This document shows, one piece after another, positions 1 through 10,351 of a stretch of DNA of 47,992 bases. Both the position numbers and the translations under genes were made by a program. Source of the DNA: Kocuria atrinae C3-8 (GTDB lineage Bacteria > Actinomycetota > Actinomycetes > Actinomycetales > Micrococcaceae); the NCBI RefSeq assembly GCF_000286355.1, contig NZ_AJXN01000035.1, positions 1 to 47,992 on the forward strand, given 5' to 3'. Within the stretch, counting starts at the first letter, position 1; the number at the start of each line of letters is the position of its first letter. The notes beneath the pieces were generated by a model that made no database searches, was not told the origin of the DNA, and saw only the letters and a program-made list of their open reading frames with translations.

Positions 1-42
1 GAACTGCATCCGGCCTTCTGAGCTTCTTGAAGGCCAGATGAA

Positions 43-567
43 CTATGGGGCGGAGGTTTCTTCGAAGTCGCCGGAGCGAGCGCGGAATCGGCTCAGAATA
101 CCGATCAGGGATTCGACCTCGTCCGGTTCGAAACCCGTCTGCAGGAACAACTCCTGGTTCAGGGCCTCGGTGGCCTCCTTGGCGGTCTTCTTGCCTTTGG
201 CGGTCAGCACAATGGTCATGGCGCGACGGTCCGTCTTGAGCGGTTCACGTTTGACCAGGCCGGCGTCCTCCAGACGATCCACCGCATTGGTCACCGATGT
301 CGGGTGGACCTGGAGAAGGGCGCTGGCCCGCTTCATGAGCATTTGCTGCTCCCTGGTGAAGCTCAGCAGAGCGATGAGCTCGTAGCGGGCGAAGGTCAGC
401 TTGAAGGGTTTGAGCACCTGCTCGGCCTCGGCCAGCAGGATCTGCTGGACACGCATGATGGCCGTGACGGCAGCCATGGGACCCGAGGCTTCTTCCCAGC
501 CGTTGCGCACCCAGTTGCGCTGGGCCTCCGCAATCGGATCTTTCGTGAGCGTACGACTATTGGACAT
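43..567 (-). CDS. MarR-family transcriptional regulator
   Basis: A 174-residue protein with the MarR layout: an N-terminal dimerisation helix, a winged helix-turn-helix over about residues 62-128, and a C-terminal helical pair. The recognition region contains ASALLQVHPTSVTNAVDRLE followed by the wing segment KTDRRAMTIVLTAKG, where the D-R-R wing motif typical of MarR proteins is visible. MarR proteins are dimeric DNA-binding regulators that usually release DNA on binding small aromatic or acyl ligands. It lies downstream of, and in the same direction as, an acyl-CoA synthetase, about 90 bp after that gene's stop. It therefore plausibly controls the synthetase/acyl-CoA dehydrogenase pair, but that is inference. 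The reading frame is intact. The ATG start is the only good one and lies beside a GTCCAATGTCCAATAG stretch that could be its own operator. Confidence 0.9.
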   Translation of the reverse strand: MSNSRTLTKDPIAEAQRNWVRNGWEEASGPMAAVTAIMRVQQILLAEAEQVLKPFKLTFARYELIALLSFTREQQMLMKRASALLQVHPTSVTNAVDRLEDAGLVKREPLKTDRRAMTIVLTAKGKKTAKEATEALNQELFLQTGFEPDEVESLIGILSRFRARSGDFEETSAP

Positions 568-601
568 TGGACCATTCTATTCCGGGGGTTGGGGGACTCT
601 G

Positions 602-649
602 ACCGGGGGAGGAGAAACGGCCGCGGCGCTGGTGCGCCGCCGGCCGCTG
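602..649 (-). terminator. Probable terminator of the acyl-CoA synthetase gene
   Basis: A GC-rich hairpin lies just after the synthetase stop. On the minus strand the arms GGCCGGCGGCGC and GCGCCGCGGCC flank an ACCA loop, with one bulged base, and are followed by GTTTCT. The T-run is short, so this is a moderate call. Confidence 0.5.
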
Positions 650-657
650 TACGCGTT

Positions 658-2405
658 CTAGCGCTTGAGTGAGAGGTCCTCCTCGCGGAATTCGGTGCCG
701 TAGCCCTCGGGAGCCTCACCCGATTCGGACCGCTGCTCCTCTGCTTTGCGCAGCTCCACGCGACGAATCTTGCCGGATATCGTCTTGGGCAGTTCCAAGA
801 ACTCGATGCGGCGGATGCGCTTGTACGGGGGAAGCTTGCTCAGGCAGAACTGCAGGATCTCCGTGGCCGTCTCCGTGGTGGGTTCGTACCCGGAGCTCAG
901 GGTTACGAAGGCCTTGGGGATCGCCAGTCGCAGCTCGTCCGGAGTGGGCACGATGGCCGCTTCCATGACGGCCGGGTGCTCCACCAGAACCGATTCCAGC
1001 TCGAACGGTGACACCTTGTAGTCGCTGGACTTGAACACGTCGTCCGCGCGGCCCACGTAGGTGAAGATGCCGTTCTCGTCCCGGGAGACCACGTCACCGG
1101 TGTGGTAGAGACCGTTGCGGAACACGTCGTCGGTCTTGGCCTTGTCGCCGTAGTACCCGCGCATCAGACCCACCGGGCGGGGATCCAAGCGCAGGCACAG
1201 CTCGCCCTCCTCCGCTTCCTCGTCGGTCATGGGGTCGATGAGCACCACGTCGAAGCCGGGAAGCGGTACGCCCATGGAGCCGATCACGATGCGGCGTCCG
1301 GGGGTATTGGCCACCTGCAGGGAGGATTCCGTCTGGCCGAAGCCATCGCGAATCGTGCAACCCCAGGCGCGATTGACCTGCTCGATGACCTCAGCGTTGA
1401 GGGGCTCACCGGCCGAAACGGTCTTCTTGGGTGGGGTCTGCAGCAGGCTGAGGTCCGCCTTGATGAGCATGCGCCACACAGTGGCGGTGCGCACAGACTG
1501 GTCACGCCGATCTTGTCCATCACGCCCATGAGCGCGGCGGCGTCGAACTTGCGGAAGTTGTACACGAAGATCGTGGCCTCCGCGATCCAGGGGGCAAAGA
1601 AATTCGACCACGCGTGCTTGGCCCAGCCGGGCGAGGCCACGTTCAAGTGGATGTCGCCGGGCTCCAGTCCGATCCAGTACATGGTGGACAGGTGACCCAC
1701 GGGGTAGGAGGTATGCGTGTGCTCCACGAGCTTGGGCTTGGACGTGGTGCCCGAGGTGAAGTAGAGCAGCAGGGTCTCTTCCGCGCCGGTGGGGGAGTCC
1801 TGGGTCAGTTCGGGTGAGGCATCGTAGGCCTCGTTGTAGTTGATGACCTTGCGGCCACCGGCATCCGGGTCCTTGATCTGATCGGCCGGGGTATAGACGC
1901 CAGGAACGTAGATCACGGTGTAGTCGCCGTCCACCGGTGCGAATTTGGGAGCGTCCTGCATACCCACGATCGCCCACTTGGCTTCGGCGCGGGTCACACG
2001 GTCTTCCAAGTCCGTGGGTCCCATTTGCGTGGTGGTGGGAACCATGACGGCCTCGAGCTTGATGCAGGCCAGCATCGACTCCCACAGCTCCACCTGATTG
2101 TTGAGCATGAGAATCACGCGGTCACCGCGCTGCACACCCTGCTCCCGCAGCCAGTTGGCCACCTTGTTGGAGTCTCGGCTGAGCTCGCCGAAGGTCCGGC
2201 GCAACTCTGAGCCGTCCTCCTCGAGAATGATTAGCGCATCCTGGTCCTTGCGCCCGGGCGATGCCGCCACCTGATCGAACCAGTCGAAGCCGAAGTTGAA
2301 GTGCTCGAAGCGAGGCCACACAAACTCCTCGCGGGCACGCTCCCAGTCCTGCTGGAGCGACACCAGGTGGTCACGGGCGGTGCGAAATTCGTTCGTCACG
2401 GTCAT
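658..2405 (-). CDS. AMP-dependent acyl-CoA synthetase (one frame break)
   Basis: An ANL-superfamily enzyme that activates a carboxylic acid with ATP to an acyl-adenylate and transfers it to CoA. The repaired length is 582 aa. The P-loop YFTSGTTSKPK lies near residues 215-225. The aromatic DGFGQTESS motif, the hinge-region GRADDVFKSSDYKVSP and the C-terminal PKTISGKIRR lysine motif are all present, so every catalytic element is intact. The general form resembles medium-chain or acetoacetate/acetate-type synthetases rather than long-chain FadD, but the substrate cannot be read. The frame breaks once near position 1484 (…SLCAPP | TVWRML…), consistent with one missing base. The ATG at 2405 opens onto a 182-bp region shared with a divergent acyl-CoA dehydrogenase, suggesting coordinated control of one catabolic route. 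Confidence 0.88.
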
Positions 2406-2521
2406 GGCTTTCGGGGCCTCCTAGATATGCGGTCGTGGTCCTGATGTGCCGTGCTCACCGGGTGGCAACAACGGCGCTGACGTGTCCGTTCCAAAAAAGT
2501 GTGACTCACGACACCACAAAT

Positions 2522-2548
2522 ATACTTGGAAGGCCTATAGTTGGAAAG
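2522..2548. promoter_or_regulatory. Phased direct repeats in the divergent promoter region
   Basis: Two near-identical 12-mers, ATACTTGGAAGG (2522-2533) and ATAGTTGGAAAG (2537-2548), sit 15 bp apart between the divergent synthetase and dehydrogenase genes. They overlap an AGGCCT palindrome. Position and repetition suggest a regulator site controlling one or both genes. The cognate regulator is not identified; the nearby MarR protein is one candidate. Confidence 0.4.
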
Positions 2549-2587
2549 ACCACAATCGGAATACCGAGAAATTTGAGGACCACGATC

Positions 2588-3785
2588 ATGACCAGCGCGA
2601 CCCTCTCCCACTCCGGTGATGCACCCCAAAGCCTTCTGCCGGACGTAGACCTCCTGCATGTGGAGTCACTGCTCGATCCCGCCGAACGCGAGCGCTTGGC
2701 CGTGATCAAGGAGCACCTGCAGGCCCACGTGCGTAAGCAGTCCATCGACCGTGGAACCGTGAGCACCTGCCGACCGAGCTGCTGCCCGCGCTCGCGGAAC
2801 TGGGACTCGGCAAACTGTTCCTGGACGGTTCGTCGCGGTTGTTCCAGGGCATCGTGCACTCTCAGATCGCCCGTGCGGACGTCTCACTGTCCGCCCTGAT
2901 TGGCATCCACAACGAGCTGATCGTCGGCACGATTGCGGAATTGGGCTCGGAGGAACAGAAGGCGCAGTGGTTGCCCGGACTGTCCGAACTCACGCAGTTG
3001 GGTGCTTTCTGCCTGACCGAACCCACCCACGGTTCGGACATCGCTGGTGGCCTGGCCACCACCGCCACATTGGACGGTGACGAATGGGTCATCCAGGGAG
3101 AGAAGCGCTGGATCGGGGCCGGTACCGTGGCCGCGGTCGCCCTCGTGTGGGCTCGTGACACCGCGGACGGTCTGATCAAGTGCTTTGCCGTGGACACCAC
3201 CCATCCCGGTTACACGGCCACGAAGATTGCCAACAAGATGGGTCTGCGCATCATGCAGAATGCGGACATCGTGCTCAACGAGATCCGCGTGCCCCGCACC
3301 GCGCTGCTGCCCGGCGCCATCAGTTTCGACGCCGCCAACGAACTGCTCAAGGACTCCCGCGCGTGGGTCGGCTGGCAGGCCGTGGGCGCTCAGCAGGCCA
3401 TTCTCGACATCCTGCGCGACTACTCGCTGGAGCGCGTGCAGTTCGGCAAGCCGCTGGCGCGTTTCCAGGTGATTCAGCAGACCATGGCGGAGATTGCCGG
3501 CAACCTGGCCGCAAGCTCCGCGATGATGGTCCAGATGGCACGTCTGCAGGAGACCGGCGAGCTCGAAATGATGCACGCGGCCATCGCCAAGTCCACGGCC
3601 ACGCGCCTGGGTCGCCAATCGGCGTCCTTGGCGCGCGATGCGCTGGGTGGCAACGGCCTGCTGAGCGACTACGAGATTTCCAAGGTGCTGGCGACCTCGA
3701 GGCCATTTACACCTACGAGGGCAGCTATCACATCAACGCGCTCATCGTGTCCCGCGCGTTGACCGGCGTCTCCGCGTTCGTCTAA
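2588..3785 (+). CDS. Acyl-CoA dehydrogenase, glutaryl-CoA dehydrogenase-like (two frame breaks)
   Basis: An FAD flavoenzyme that introduces an alpha-beta double bond into an acyl-CoA. The repaired length is 399 aa. The middle domain carries FCLTEPTHGSDIAGG, the usual flavin/substrate segment. The C-terminal domain has QFGKPLARFQVIQ, ARDALGGNGLLSDYEISK and the catalytic-glutamate motif IYTYEGSYHIN. The last motif and the general spacing are closest to glutaryl-CoA dehydrogenase-type members, some of which also decarboxylate; the substrate remains inferred. ATG 2588 is chosen because GAGGA lies 8 bp upstream. The frame breaks near 2753 and near 3695, each a net loss of one base. The gene is divergent from an acyl-CoA synthetase and probably works in the same pathway. 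Confidence 0.86.
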
Positions 3786-3820
3786 ACGCCACAAGGGTAA
3801 CCGCAACGAAGACTCGTCTG

Positions 3821-3853
3821 ACTCGCCCCGAACCGGCGAGTTAGGCGAGTTTT
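3821..3853 (+). terminator. Rho-independent terminator after acyl-CoA dehydrogenase
   Basis: ACTCGCC (3821-3827) can pair with GGCGAGT at 3835-3841 or with a second copy at 3844-3850, which is followed by TTT. It lies 36 bp after the stop codon. The remaining 175 bp before glyS hold no recognisable feature other than one copy of GCGGCGTCGTC (3932-3942). Confidence 0.65.
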
Positions 3854-4028
3854 CTGCGTAATGGCTACCCTGGAACCGAGACGTCATCTCGGGCGTCTCG
3901 TTCGTGGTGCCGAGCGCACGAAAGCCGCCCCGCGGCGTCGTCGTCAATAGCGCCCTCAAGAACCACCCAACTGATTCCACGCGCGCGGCCGCAGCCAGCG
4001 GTCGGGCGAGAAACGGATGTGAGCACGC

Positions 4029-5410
4029 ATGGCTGCCAAAACCACCCTGGACAATGTCATCTCCCTGGCCAAGCGCCGAGGTTTTGTCTTTCAGGCGGGT
4101 GAAATTTACGGCGGTTCGCGCTCCGCGTGGGACTACGGACCCTTGGGCGCGGAACTGAAGGAAAACATCAAGCGTGAGTGGTGGCAGACCTTCGTGCGCG
4201 GCCGCGCGGACATGGTGGGCTTGGACTCGTCCATCATCCTGCCCTCGGCCGTGTGGGAAGCCTCCGGTCACGTGGAGACCTTCACCGACCCGCTGGTCGA
4301 ATCGCTGCACACCCACAAGCGCTACCGTGCCGATCACCTGCTCGAGGCCTACGAGGCCAAGCACGGTCACCCGCCCGTCAACGGCTTGGCGGACGTGAAG
4401 GATCCGGAGACCGGCCAGGACGGCAAGTGGACCGAGCCGCAGCAATTCTCCGGCCTCATGAAGACCTTCCTGGGCCCCGTGGACAACGAAGAGGGCAAGC
4501 ACTACCTGCGCCCCGAGACCGCCCAGGGCATCTTCGTGAACTTCCTCAACGTGCTCAACGCATCGCGCAAGAAGCCGCCGTTCGGCATCGGCCAGATCGG
4601 CAAGGCGTTCCGCAACGAGATCACCCCGGGTAACTTCATCTTCCGCACGCGCGAGTTCGAGCAGATGGAGATCGAGTACTTCATCCACCCGGACGACGCC
4701 AGAAGTACTTCGACGAGTGGGTCGAAGCGTGCTGGGACTGGTTCGTGGACCTGGGCGTGAACCCGGACAACATGCGCCGCTTCGACGTGCCCGCCGATGA
4801 GCGCGCGCACTACTCTGACGGCACCATCGACATCGAGTACCGCTTCGGTTTCCAGGGCTCCGAGTGGGGCGAGCTCATGGGCGTTGCCAACCGCACGGAC
4901 TTCGACCTGTCCAACCACACCGAGCACTCCGGCGACAAGATGCAGTACTTCGATCAGGCCTCCGGCGATCGCTACACCCCGTACGTGATCGAGCCGTCCT
5001 TCGGCCTGACCCGTTCCATGATGGCCTTCCTGGTGGACGCCTACGTCGAGGACGAGGCGCCCAACACCAAGGGCGGCGTGGACAAGCGCACCGTGCTCAA
5101 GCTCGATCCGCGCCTGGCCCCGGTCAAGGCCGCCGTGCTGCCGCTGTCCAAGAAGGACGACCTCAAGCCGGTCGCCCAGAACCTGGATGCCGAGCTGCGC
5201 CGCCGCTGGAACATCGACTACGACGACGCCGGCGCCATCGGCCGTCGTTACCGCCGCCAGGACGAGATCGGCACGCCGTTCTGCGTCACCGTGGACTTCG
5301 ACACCCTCGAGGACCAGGCCGTGACCATCCGTTCTCGCGACGAAATGACGCAGGAGCGCGTTGGCCTGGACCGCGTGAGCCAGTACCTCGCCGAGCGTCT
5401 CGAGAAGTAA
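4029..5410 (+). CDS. glyS: Glycyl-tRNA synthetase, alpha2 type (one frame break)
   Basis: Class II aminoacyl-tRNA synthetase charging tRNA-Gly in the cytoplasm. This is the single-chain homodimeric type found in actinobacteria, with a repaired length of about 460 aa, normal for the family. Visible signatures include the N-terminal [29 protein letters not shown], motif 2 [25 protein letters not shown], the glycine-site segment [16 protein letters not shown], and motif 3 [14 protein letters not shown]. The anticodon-binding domain follows. The frame breaks near 4701 (…HPDDA | KYFDEWVE…), best explained by a lost G in GCCGAGAAG. Because the enzyme is essential, this is almost certainly a sequence error. 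A GNAT gene starts 7 bp after the stop, probably in the same transcript. Confidence 0.95.
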
Positions 5411-5417
5411 GGACCGC

Positions 5418-6376
5418 ATGAGCATCGAGTACCGTCCGTGGCGCGAAGACGACGACCTCCGCTTGCTGGAGGTCTGGCCGGACGCGCCGTCGGCTCCCGC
5501 CCAAGCCTTCCGAGCCCGTTTGGGTGCCGACGACGACGCCGCTTTCTCCCGCACGCTCGTGGCCACCGATGACGGTGTGCCCGTGGCGGCGGGAGTGGTG
5601 TACGAATCCCCGTGGCACCCGCAGCGACTGTGGGCCTACGTGGAGGTTGCCCGGATCGTCAACGCGAAGGAATCGGCCGAGAGCTCGTGACCCGGTTGCG
5701 CGCCGAAGCCGAGCAGGCGCCGTCGGGCGTCAGCGCGCTGCGCACCCGCGTGACTCCGGAGTCGGTCGGGCAGCAGTTTGCTCAGGCCGAGGGGCTACGT
5801 CCAGCTATGCGTTCGCGCGTCGTCCGTGTGAACGCTGGAGCGCTGCCGATGCCAACGCTGGGGCAGAACGCGGACGGTACTCCCGCTCAGACCGTTGAGG
5901 ATCTCGCGACCGGTTCCGTGGAACTTACGCGCGCCGTGTGGGAGTTCTACCGTGCGGTGCACGAGTGGGATCCCGTGGGCGAGATCGGGATCGGGGCGGT
6001 CAATCAGCAGTTGTTGTCGGACAAGGCCGGTGCCTTCGGTGCCGTGGTGCTGCGCGACGGGACTGCCGCTTCCGGTGGCAAGGCTCCCATTTCGGCCTTT
6101 GCCGTGAGCTACCGCCCGTTCGATCCGCACAACCCGAATCAGGAACCCGCCGAATTCGAGGCCGCTGACGTGCTTCTGGGCTACGTACCCGGTGCAGAAG
6201 GCAGCGAAGCGGAAACCGGTGAGGCCGTAGAGAAGCTGCTGGCCCTGCTCGTCAACGACTATCCGGTAGAGCTCGAAGTGGACGACTCCATGACCCCGCT
6301 GGTGGCGGTGGTGGACAACCTGCTCGAGGCCGGCGTGGCGCACGTGGTCACGGAGACGGTGACGCTGGTCGACTAA
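5418..6376 (+). CDS. GNAT-family N-acetyltransferase (one frame break)
   Basis: A predicted acetyl-CoA-dependent acyltransferase; the acceptor is unknown. The repaired protein is 319 aa, long enough for two GNAT-like halves. The first half holds the acetyl-CoA pyrophosphate-binding signature RQREGIGRELV near residue 82; the second half lacks an obvious copy of that motif and may be a degenerate or structural domain. The frame breaks near 5650 (…AYVEVA | PDRQREGIG…), consistent with CCCC read as CCC. The ATG lies 7 bp after the glyS stop with AAGGA overlapping that stop, so translation is probably coupled to glyS. Confidence 0.72.
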
Positions 6377-6395
6377 ACCCGGCTACAGCGATTTG

Positions 6396-6456
6396 AAAGC
6401 AGCTGGCTAGGACCAATCCTTGGAACTGAACAAGGTGTCCGCGGCCAGCTGCTTTT
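6396..6456 (+). terminator. Long-loop hairpin terminator after the glyS-GNAT unit
   Basis: AAAGCAGCTGGC (6396-6407) is a perfect complement of GCCAGCTGCTTT (6444-6455), and the 3' arm runs into TTTTCTTT. The loop is 36 nt, longer than usual, but position and T-run fit a transcript end. Confidence 0.6.
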
Positions 6457-6572
6457 CTTTCAGGGAAGTTGTCCGCGCCGCTCATATTTAGGAGTGCAGT
6501 GCCGTTCTGCCGGCCGAGTTTAGCCACCGGGTGACCGTCAGTGGTATGACGTTCTATGGAGAAAGGACGGCC

Positions 6573-7970
6573 ATGTCATTACAAACGGCGCACGCGGAGA
6601 GCAAACCGCCCATGAACAGGCGGCTCAAGCTGATTGCCACGGTGGCCACGTTCGGTGGTTTGCTGTTCGGCTACGACACCGGAGTGATCAACGGTGCACT
6701 GCCGTCCATGGTGGACGACCTTCAGCTCACACCGTTCCTGGAGGGTCTGGTCGCGTCGATCCTGCCGTTCGGTGCGGCGTGGGGCGCGGCCTTCGGTGGC
6801 AAGCTGGCCGATCATTTCGGGCGTCGCCGGGTCCTGCTGATTCTGGCCGTCGTCTTCGTCATTGCGACCATCGGCTGTGGAACGGCCCCGACCGTCACGA
6901 TCCTCGTGGCGTTCCGCTGCATCCTCGGCCTGGCTGTGGGCGCGGCCTCCGTAATCGTCCCGGTGTTCCTCGCAGAACTGGCGCCAGCGCACCTGCGGGG
7001 CAGAGTGGTGGCACAAAACGAGCTGATGATCGTGGGCGGTCAGGCGCTCGCATTCGTCTTCAACGCCGGACTCGCTACCGCGTTCGGCCACATCCCGCAC
7101 GTGTGGCGCTACATGTTGGTCCTCGCCACCATCCCCGCGCTGATCCTGTGGGTCGGCATGATTGTGGTCCCCGAGTCACCGCGCTGGCTGGCCCGCAACG
7201 GATCCGTGGACCGCATGTTCGAGGTGCTCCGCCGCATCCGAGAAGACGCCTATGACCCGGGGGAGGGTGAGACCGTCCTCCAGCTGGCCGACGAGGACAA
7301 GAACCGCCCCACCGCCCGAGTCATGGACTTGGTGCGGGTCCCATGGATCCGCAGGATCTTCATCCTGGGCGCCTCGATGGCCATCATCAACCAGATCTCC
7401 GGCATCAACGCCATCCAGTACTACGGCGTGACCGTGCTCCAGGACGTCGGTTTCGGCGGCAACGGCGCCTTCTACGCGAACATCATCCCGGGCGTGGTGG
7501 GTGTCCTGGCCGTGGGACTGGCCATGTACCTGCTCAAGTACGTGGGCCGGCGCAAACTGTTGTTGATCGGCCTGGTGGGCACGGCGACGTCGTTGACCGC
7601 CTTTGCGCTGTCCTACCTGCTGATCCCGGAAACCAACGAGGCGCGGGCGTGGGTGATCCTCGCGTGCATCGTGGTGTTCGTGGGCTTCATGCAGTGCTGC
7701 ATCGGCACGGTGACGTGGCTGTACATGTCCGAGATCTTCCCGCTGAACGTGCGCGGGGTTGGCATGGGCGTGTGCGCGTGGATCCTGTGGATGATGACGT
7801 TCGTGGTGGGCCTGACGTTCCCGATTCTCACCGATTCGCTGGGCGTTGGGTACACGATTCTGATCTTCGTGGTGCTGCAGGTCATCGCGTTGGTGTGGGT
7901 GTACCGGGTGGCCCCGGAGACCAAAGACAAGTCGCTGGAGGAGCTGGAGCACTACTTCCGCGCCGGGTAG
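6573..7970 (+). CDS. MFS sugar porter
   Basis: An intact 465-aa major facilitator of the sugar porter family, with 12 predicted membrane segments. Family signatures are clear: LLFGYDTGVINGALP in the first helix, KLADHFGRRR after helix 2, PVFLAELAPAHLRGR, VVPESPRWL at the end of the N-half, QISGINAIQYY in helix 7, and a terminal PETKDKSLEELE. It is probably a proton symporter for a hexose or inositol; the ligand is not determinable. ATG 6573 is chosen over upstream GTG codons because GGAGAAAGGA stands 3-12 bp before it. A galactokinase gene begins 65 bp downstream, so galactose or an arabinose-like sugar is a reasonable guess for the substrate. Confidence 0.93.
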   Translation: MSLQTAHAESKPPMNRRLKLIATVATFGGLLFGYDTGVINGALPSMVDDLQLTPFLEGLVASILPFGAAWGAAFGGKLADHFGRRRVLLILAVVFVIATIGCGTAPTVTILVAFRCILGLAVGAASVIVPVFLAELAPAHLRGRVVAQNELMIVGGQALAFVFNAGLATAFGHIPHVWRYMLVLATIPALILWVGMIVVPESPRWLARNGSVDRMFEVLRRIREDAYDPGEGETVLQLADEDKNRPTARVMDLVRVPWIRRIFILGASMAIINQISGINAIQYYGVTVLQDVGFGGNGAFYANIIPGVVGVLAVGLAMYLLKYVGRRKLLLIGLVGTATSLTAFALSYLLIPETNEARAWVILACIVVFVGFMQCCIGTVTWLYMSEIFPLNVRGVGMGVCAWILWMMTFVVGLTFPILTDSLGVGYTILIFVVLQVIALVWVYRVAPETKDKSLEELEHYFRAG

Positions 7971-8035
7971 GGGACAATGGTTTGTCAGCCCCGTCCGCCG
8001 CACCCCGGTGTCAACGCCATGTGAGGAATCCGCCC

Positions 8036-9432
8036 GTGTCCTGTGAGCTCAGCGAAACCGCCACACCGGAAGATTTCGCGCGTCCGCGGTGGGTCGGTCA
8101 GCCGGATGTCCTCGAGCGGGCACAGCGGTTGAGCCAGAAGTTCGAAGAGGTCTACGGCCGCGCACCGGTGGGTGTGTGGGCCGCGCCCGGTCGCGCCAAT
8201 CTCATGGGCGAGTACGTGGATTTCTCCGGAGGCATGTGCCTTCCGTTCGCGCACCAGTACGTCACGTTGACGGCGGCCGCGCCTCGTGAGGACGGCGTGC
8301 TCAACGCCCAGTCGATGCAGGACGCGGACGAGTCCGTGGCCGATGACCGCCCCCGGTCCACCCGCATCAACGACATTGAACCCGGAGCCATCTCCGCTGG
8401 TTCGGGTACGTGGCCGGCGTGGCCTGGGGCATGAATCGCGTGGCGTGCGGCGATTCCGCGCATCCGGTAGCGGTGCCTGAGCTCGGTCTTCCTTCGTCCT
8501 TCGGTGCGGACCTCATGGTGGATTCCACGGTGCCGATCGGGGCCGGGCTTGCCTCATCCGCCGCCCTCGAATGCTCCGTCGCGCTCTCGCTGTTCTCCTT
8601 GAACACCGGCAACGATCATCCGGATGACGCCCTGCGCCGTGCCCTCGCACGCGCCTGCATGGACGCGGAGAACTACATCGTGGGGGCCAACACGGGCGGC
8701 CTGGACCAGACGGCATCCCTGCGCTCGCACGCGGGGGAGATCCTGGCCCTGGACTGCCGCGATTTCGACGTCGTCCGATTGCCCGCCGATCCCGCGCTCG
8801 CCGGTCTCACGTGGCTGGCCGTCGATACGCGCGCCCCGCACAAGCTGGCAGACGGTCAGTACAGTTCCCGCCGAACCGAATGTGAAGCCGCCGCGGCAGT
8901 TCTGGGCGTGCCTACGTTGCGCGATGCGCTTCCAGAACAGCCCACCCCCGACGACGCCGCTGCCGTCCTCGAGCGCTTTGACCACCTTCTCGATGCGGGT
9001 GCGGAGCTCACCGAGGACCGTGAGAAGACCCGGTTGAGGCTGCGACATTCGATGACCGAGATGGTGCGCTCGGTGCAGATTGCCGATGAGCTGCACTCGG
9101 ATTCACCGGACTGGACTCTCGTGGGTCGTTTGCTCGTGGAGGGACACGAATCCATGCGCGACGACTGCCAGGTCACCGTTCCAGAACTCGATGCCGCCGT
9201 GGACGGGTGCCTGTCCGCGGGAGCGTTGGGCGCCAAGGTGGTCGGCGGGGGATTCGGCGGATCGGTGATCGCCCTGGTGCCGCTCGAGTCCGTGGACCGG
9301 CTGGCCGCCACCGTGCAGTTGTGCTTTGCCCAGAACGGGTTCCGCGAGCCGCTCTTTTTGACTTTGCGACCGTCCGAAGCGGGCCGCAGGATCCTAGGGA
9401 CTCCGCTTCTCCCGGCACGACCTGAATGCTGA
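8036..9432 (+). CDS. galK: Galactokinase, GHMP family (one frame break)
   Basis: ATP-dependent sugar-1-kinase of the Leloir pathway (galactose to galactose-1-phosphate). The repaired length is 465 aa, slightly long for the family. The N-terminal galactokinase signature is present as GRANLMGEYVDFSGG. The usual His of the GEHxDY core is Tyr here, while the Glu and Asp that contact the sugar are kept. The GHMP ATP loop PIGAGLASSAALE and the C-terminal GGGFGGSVIAL motif are present. GTG 8036 is chosen because GAGGAA lies 7 bp upstream. The frame breaks near 8397. The gene directly follows a sugar porter, which fits uptake followed by phosphorylation. Substrate preference for galactose is family-based inference. 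Confidence 0.85.
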
Positions 9433-9517
9433 ACATTCCGGGCAGAGGTTCGTCAGAATGAGGCTTGAAACAGTGCGACCCTCTGCCACAAATGTCACTC
9501 ACCCCTAGGAGCCACCC

Positions 9518-10351
9518 TTGTTCGCAGCGGCCAGCGCCAAACGACGACTCAAGCGTGGACTCGCGGCCCTCAAAACCGGGGATACCGCAGCGGCCCGAGA
9601 ATCCCTCGAGGCATCCTTGCGTACCGCGCGACTTGGTGAGGTGTGGCTGGTAGCCGGCGATGCGGCGTCGTCGTTGGGGGATCTGGCGCGGGATTCGGAT
9701 GACTTGCCAGGCGCGGAACACTACTACCGGCTGGCAGCGACCCAGTACAGGCGTGCCACGCGGTCCGCGCGTTCCGTGGGCGGACGGGTGCGTTGCCTGG
9801 AGAACCTGGGCGACGTCCTGCTGCTGGAGGGGCGCCCGTGGGATGCATATCGCGAGTTCCAGGAGGGAGCCAAGGCCGCCGGGGTGGATCCGTCGCGGCC
9901 CACGGGTACGGCGGACGGTGTGGAGTTCGTCTCACGCGAGGACCTGCGCTGGACCTCGCACCTGGCCACTGCCGCCCAGGCGGCAGGGCGCCGCAAACTG
10001 GCGAACGACCACTACGAAAAGGTTCTCTCGGGCTGCGAACTACGCGGGGACATTGCCGGACAGATCATGTGTTGGAAGGGACTCGCAGCGCTCGCCGAGG
10101 ACATGATGGCCTGGAAAGACGCCGCTCACGCCCTCTACAACGCCAGCAACCTCTATCCCGCGCTGCCGGATCCGGAGGCCCACACGCGGGAGTGGGTGCA
10201 ATGTCTGCGGGATCTAGGAGCCGTGTACAAAACTCTGGGCCGACGCGACGAACAAGTGCGGGCGTTCAAGCTCGCCGTGCGTCTGGAGCAGGTAGACAGC
10301 TCGGCACCGAGCGCGACTATTTCTGGTAGTGGTACCGACACTGCAAGATGA
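9518..10351 (+). CDS. TPR-like helical repeat protein
   Basis: An intact 277-aa soluble protein made of helix-turn-helix repeats of tetratricopeptide type. Examples are GDTAAARESLEASLRTARLGEVWLVAGDAASSLGDLARDSDDLPGAEHYYRLAATQYRR split over residues 21-80, then repeats near 95-120, 150-175 and 205-255. No catalytic motif, signal peptide or membrane segment is visible; the likely role is protein-protein scaffolding. The TTG start at 9518 follows CTAGGAG by 7 bp. The last 35 bp overlap, on the opposite strand, the 3' end of a YoeB toxin gene. The final residues may therefore have been reshaped when the toxin-antitoxin module arrived. Confidence 0.7.
   Translation: MFAAASAKRRLKRGLAALKTGDTAAARESLEASLRTARLGEVWLVAGDAASSLGDLARDSDDLPGAEHYYRLAATQYRRATRSARSVGGRVRCLENLGDVLLLEGRPWDAYREFQEGAKAAGVDPSRPTGTADGVEFVSREDLRWTSHLATAAQAAGRRKLANDHYEKVLSGCELRGDIAGQIMCWKGLAALAEDMMAWKDAAHALYNASNLYPALPDPEAHTREWVQCLRDLGAVYKTLGRRDEQVRAFKLAVRLEQVDSSAPSATISGSGTDTAR

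Noticed and set aside
4690-4760. Programmed ribosomal frameshifting as an explanation for the split glyS and other genes
   Set aside because: No slippery heptamer or downstream pseudoknot is seen. The shifts are all net losses at many unrelated sites, and programmed shifting in more than 20 genes is implausible.
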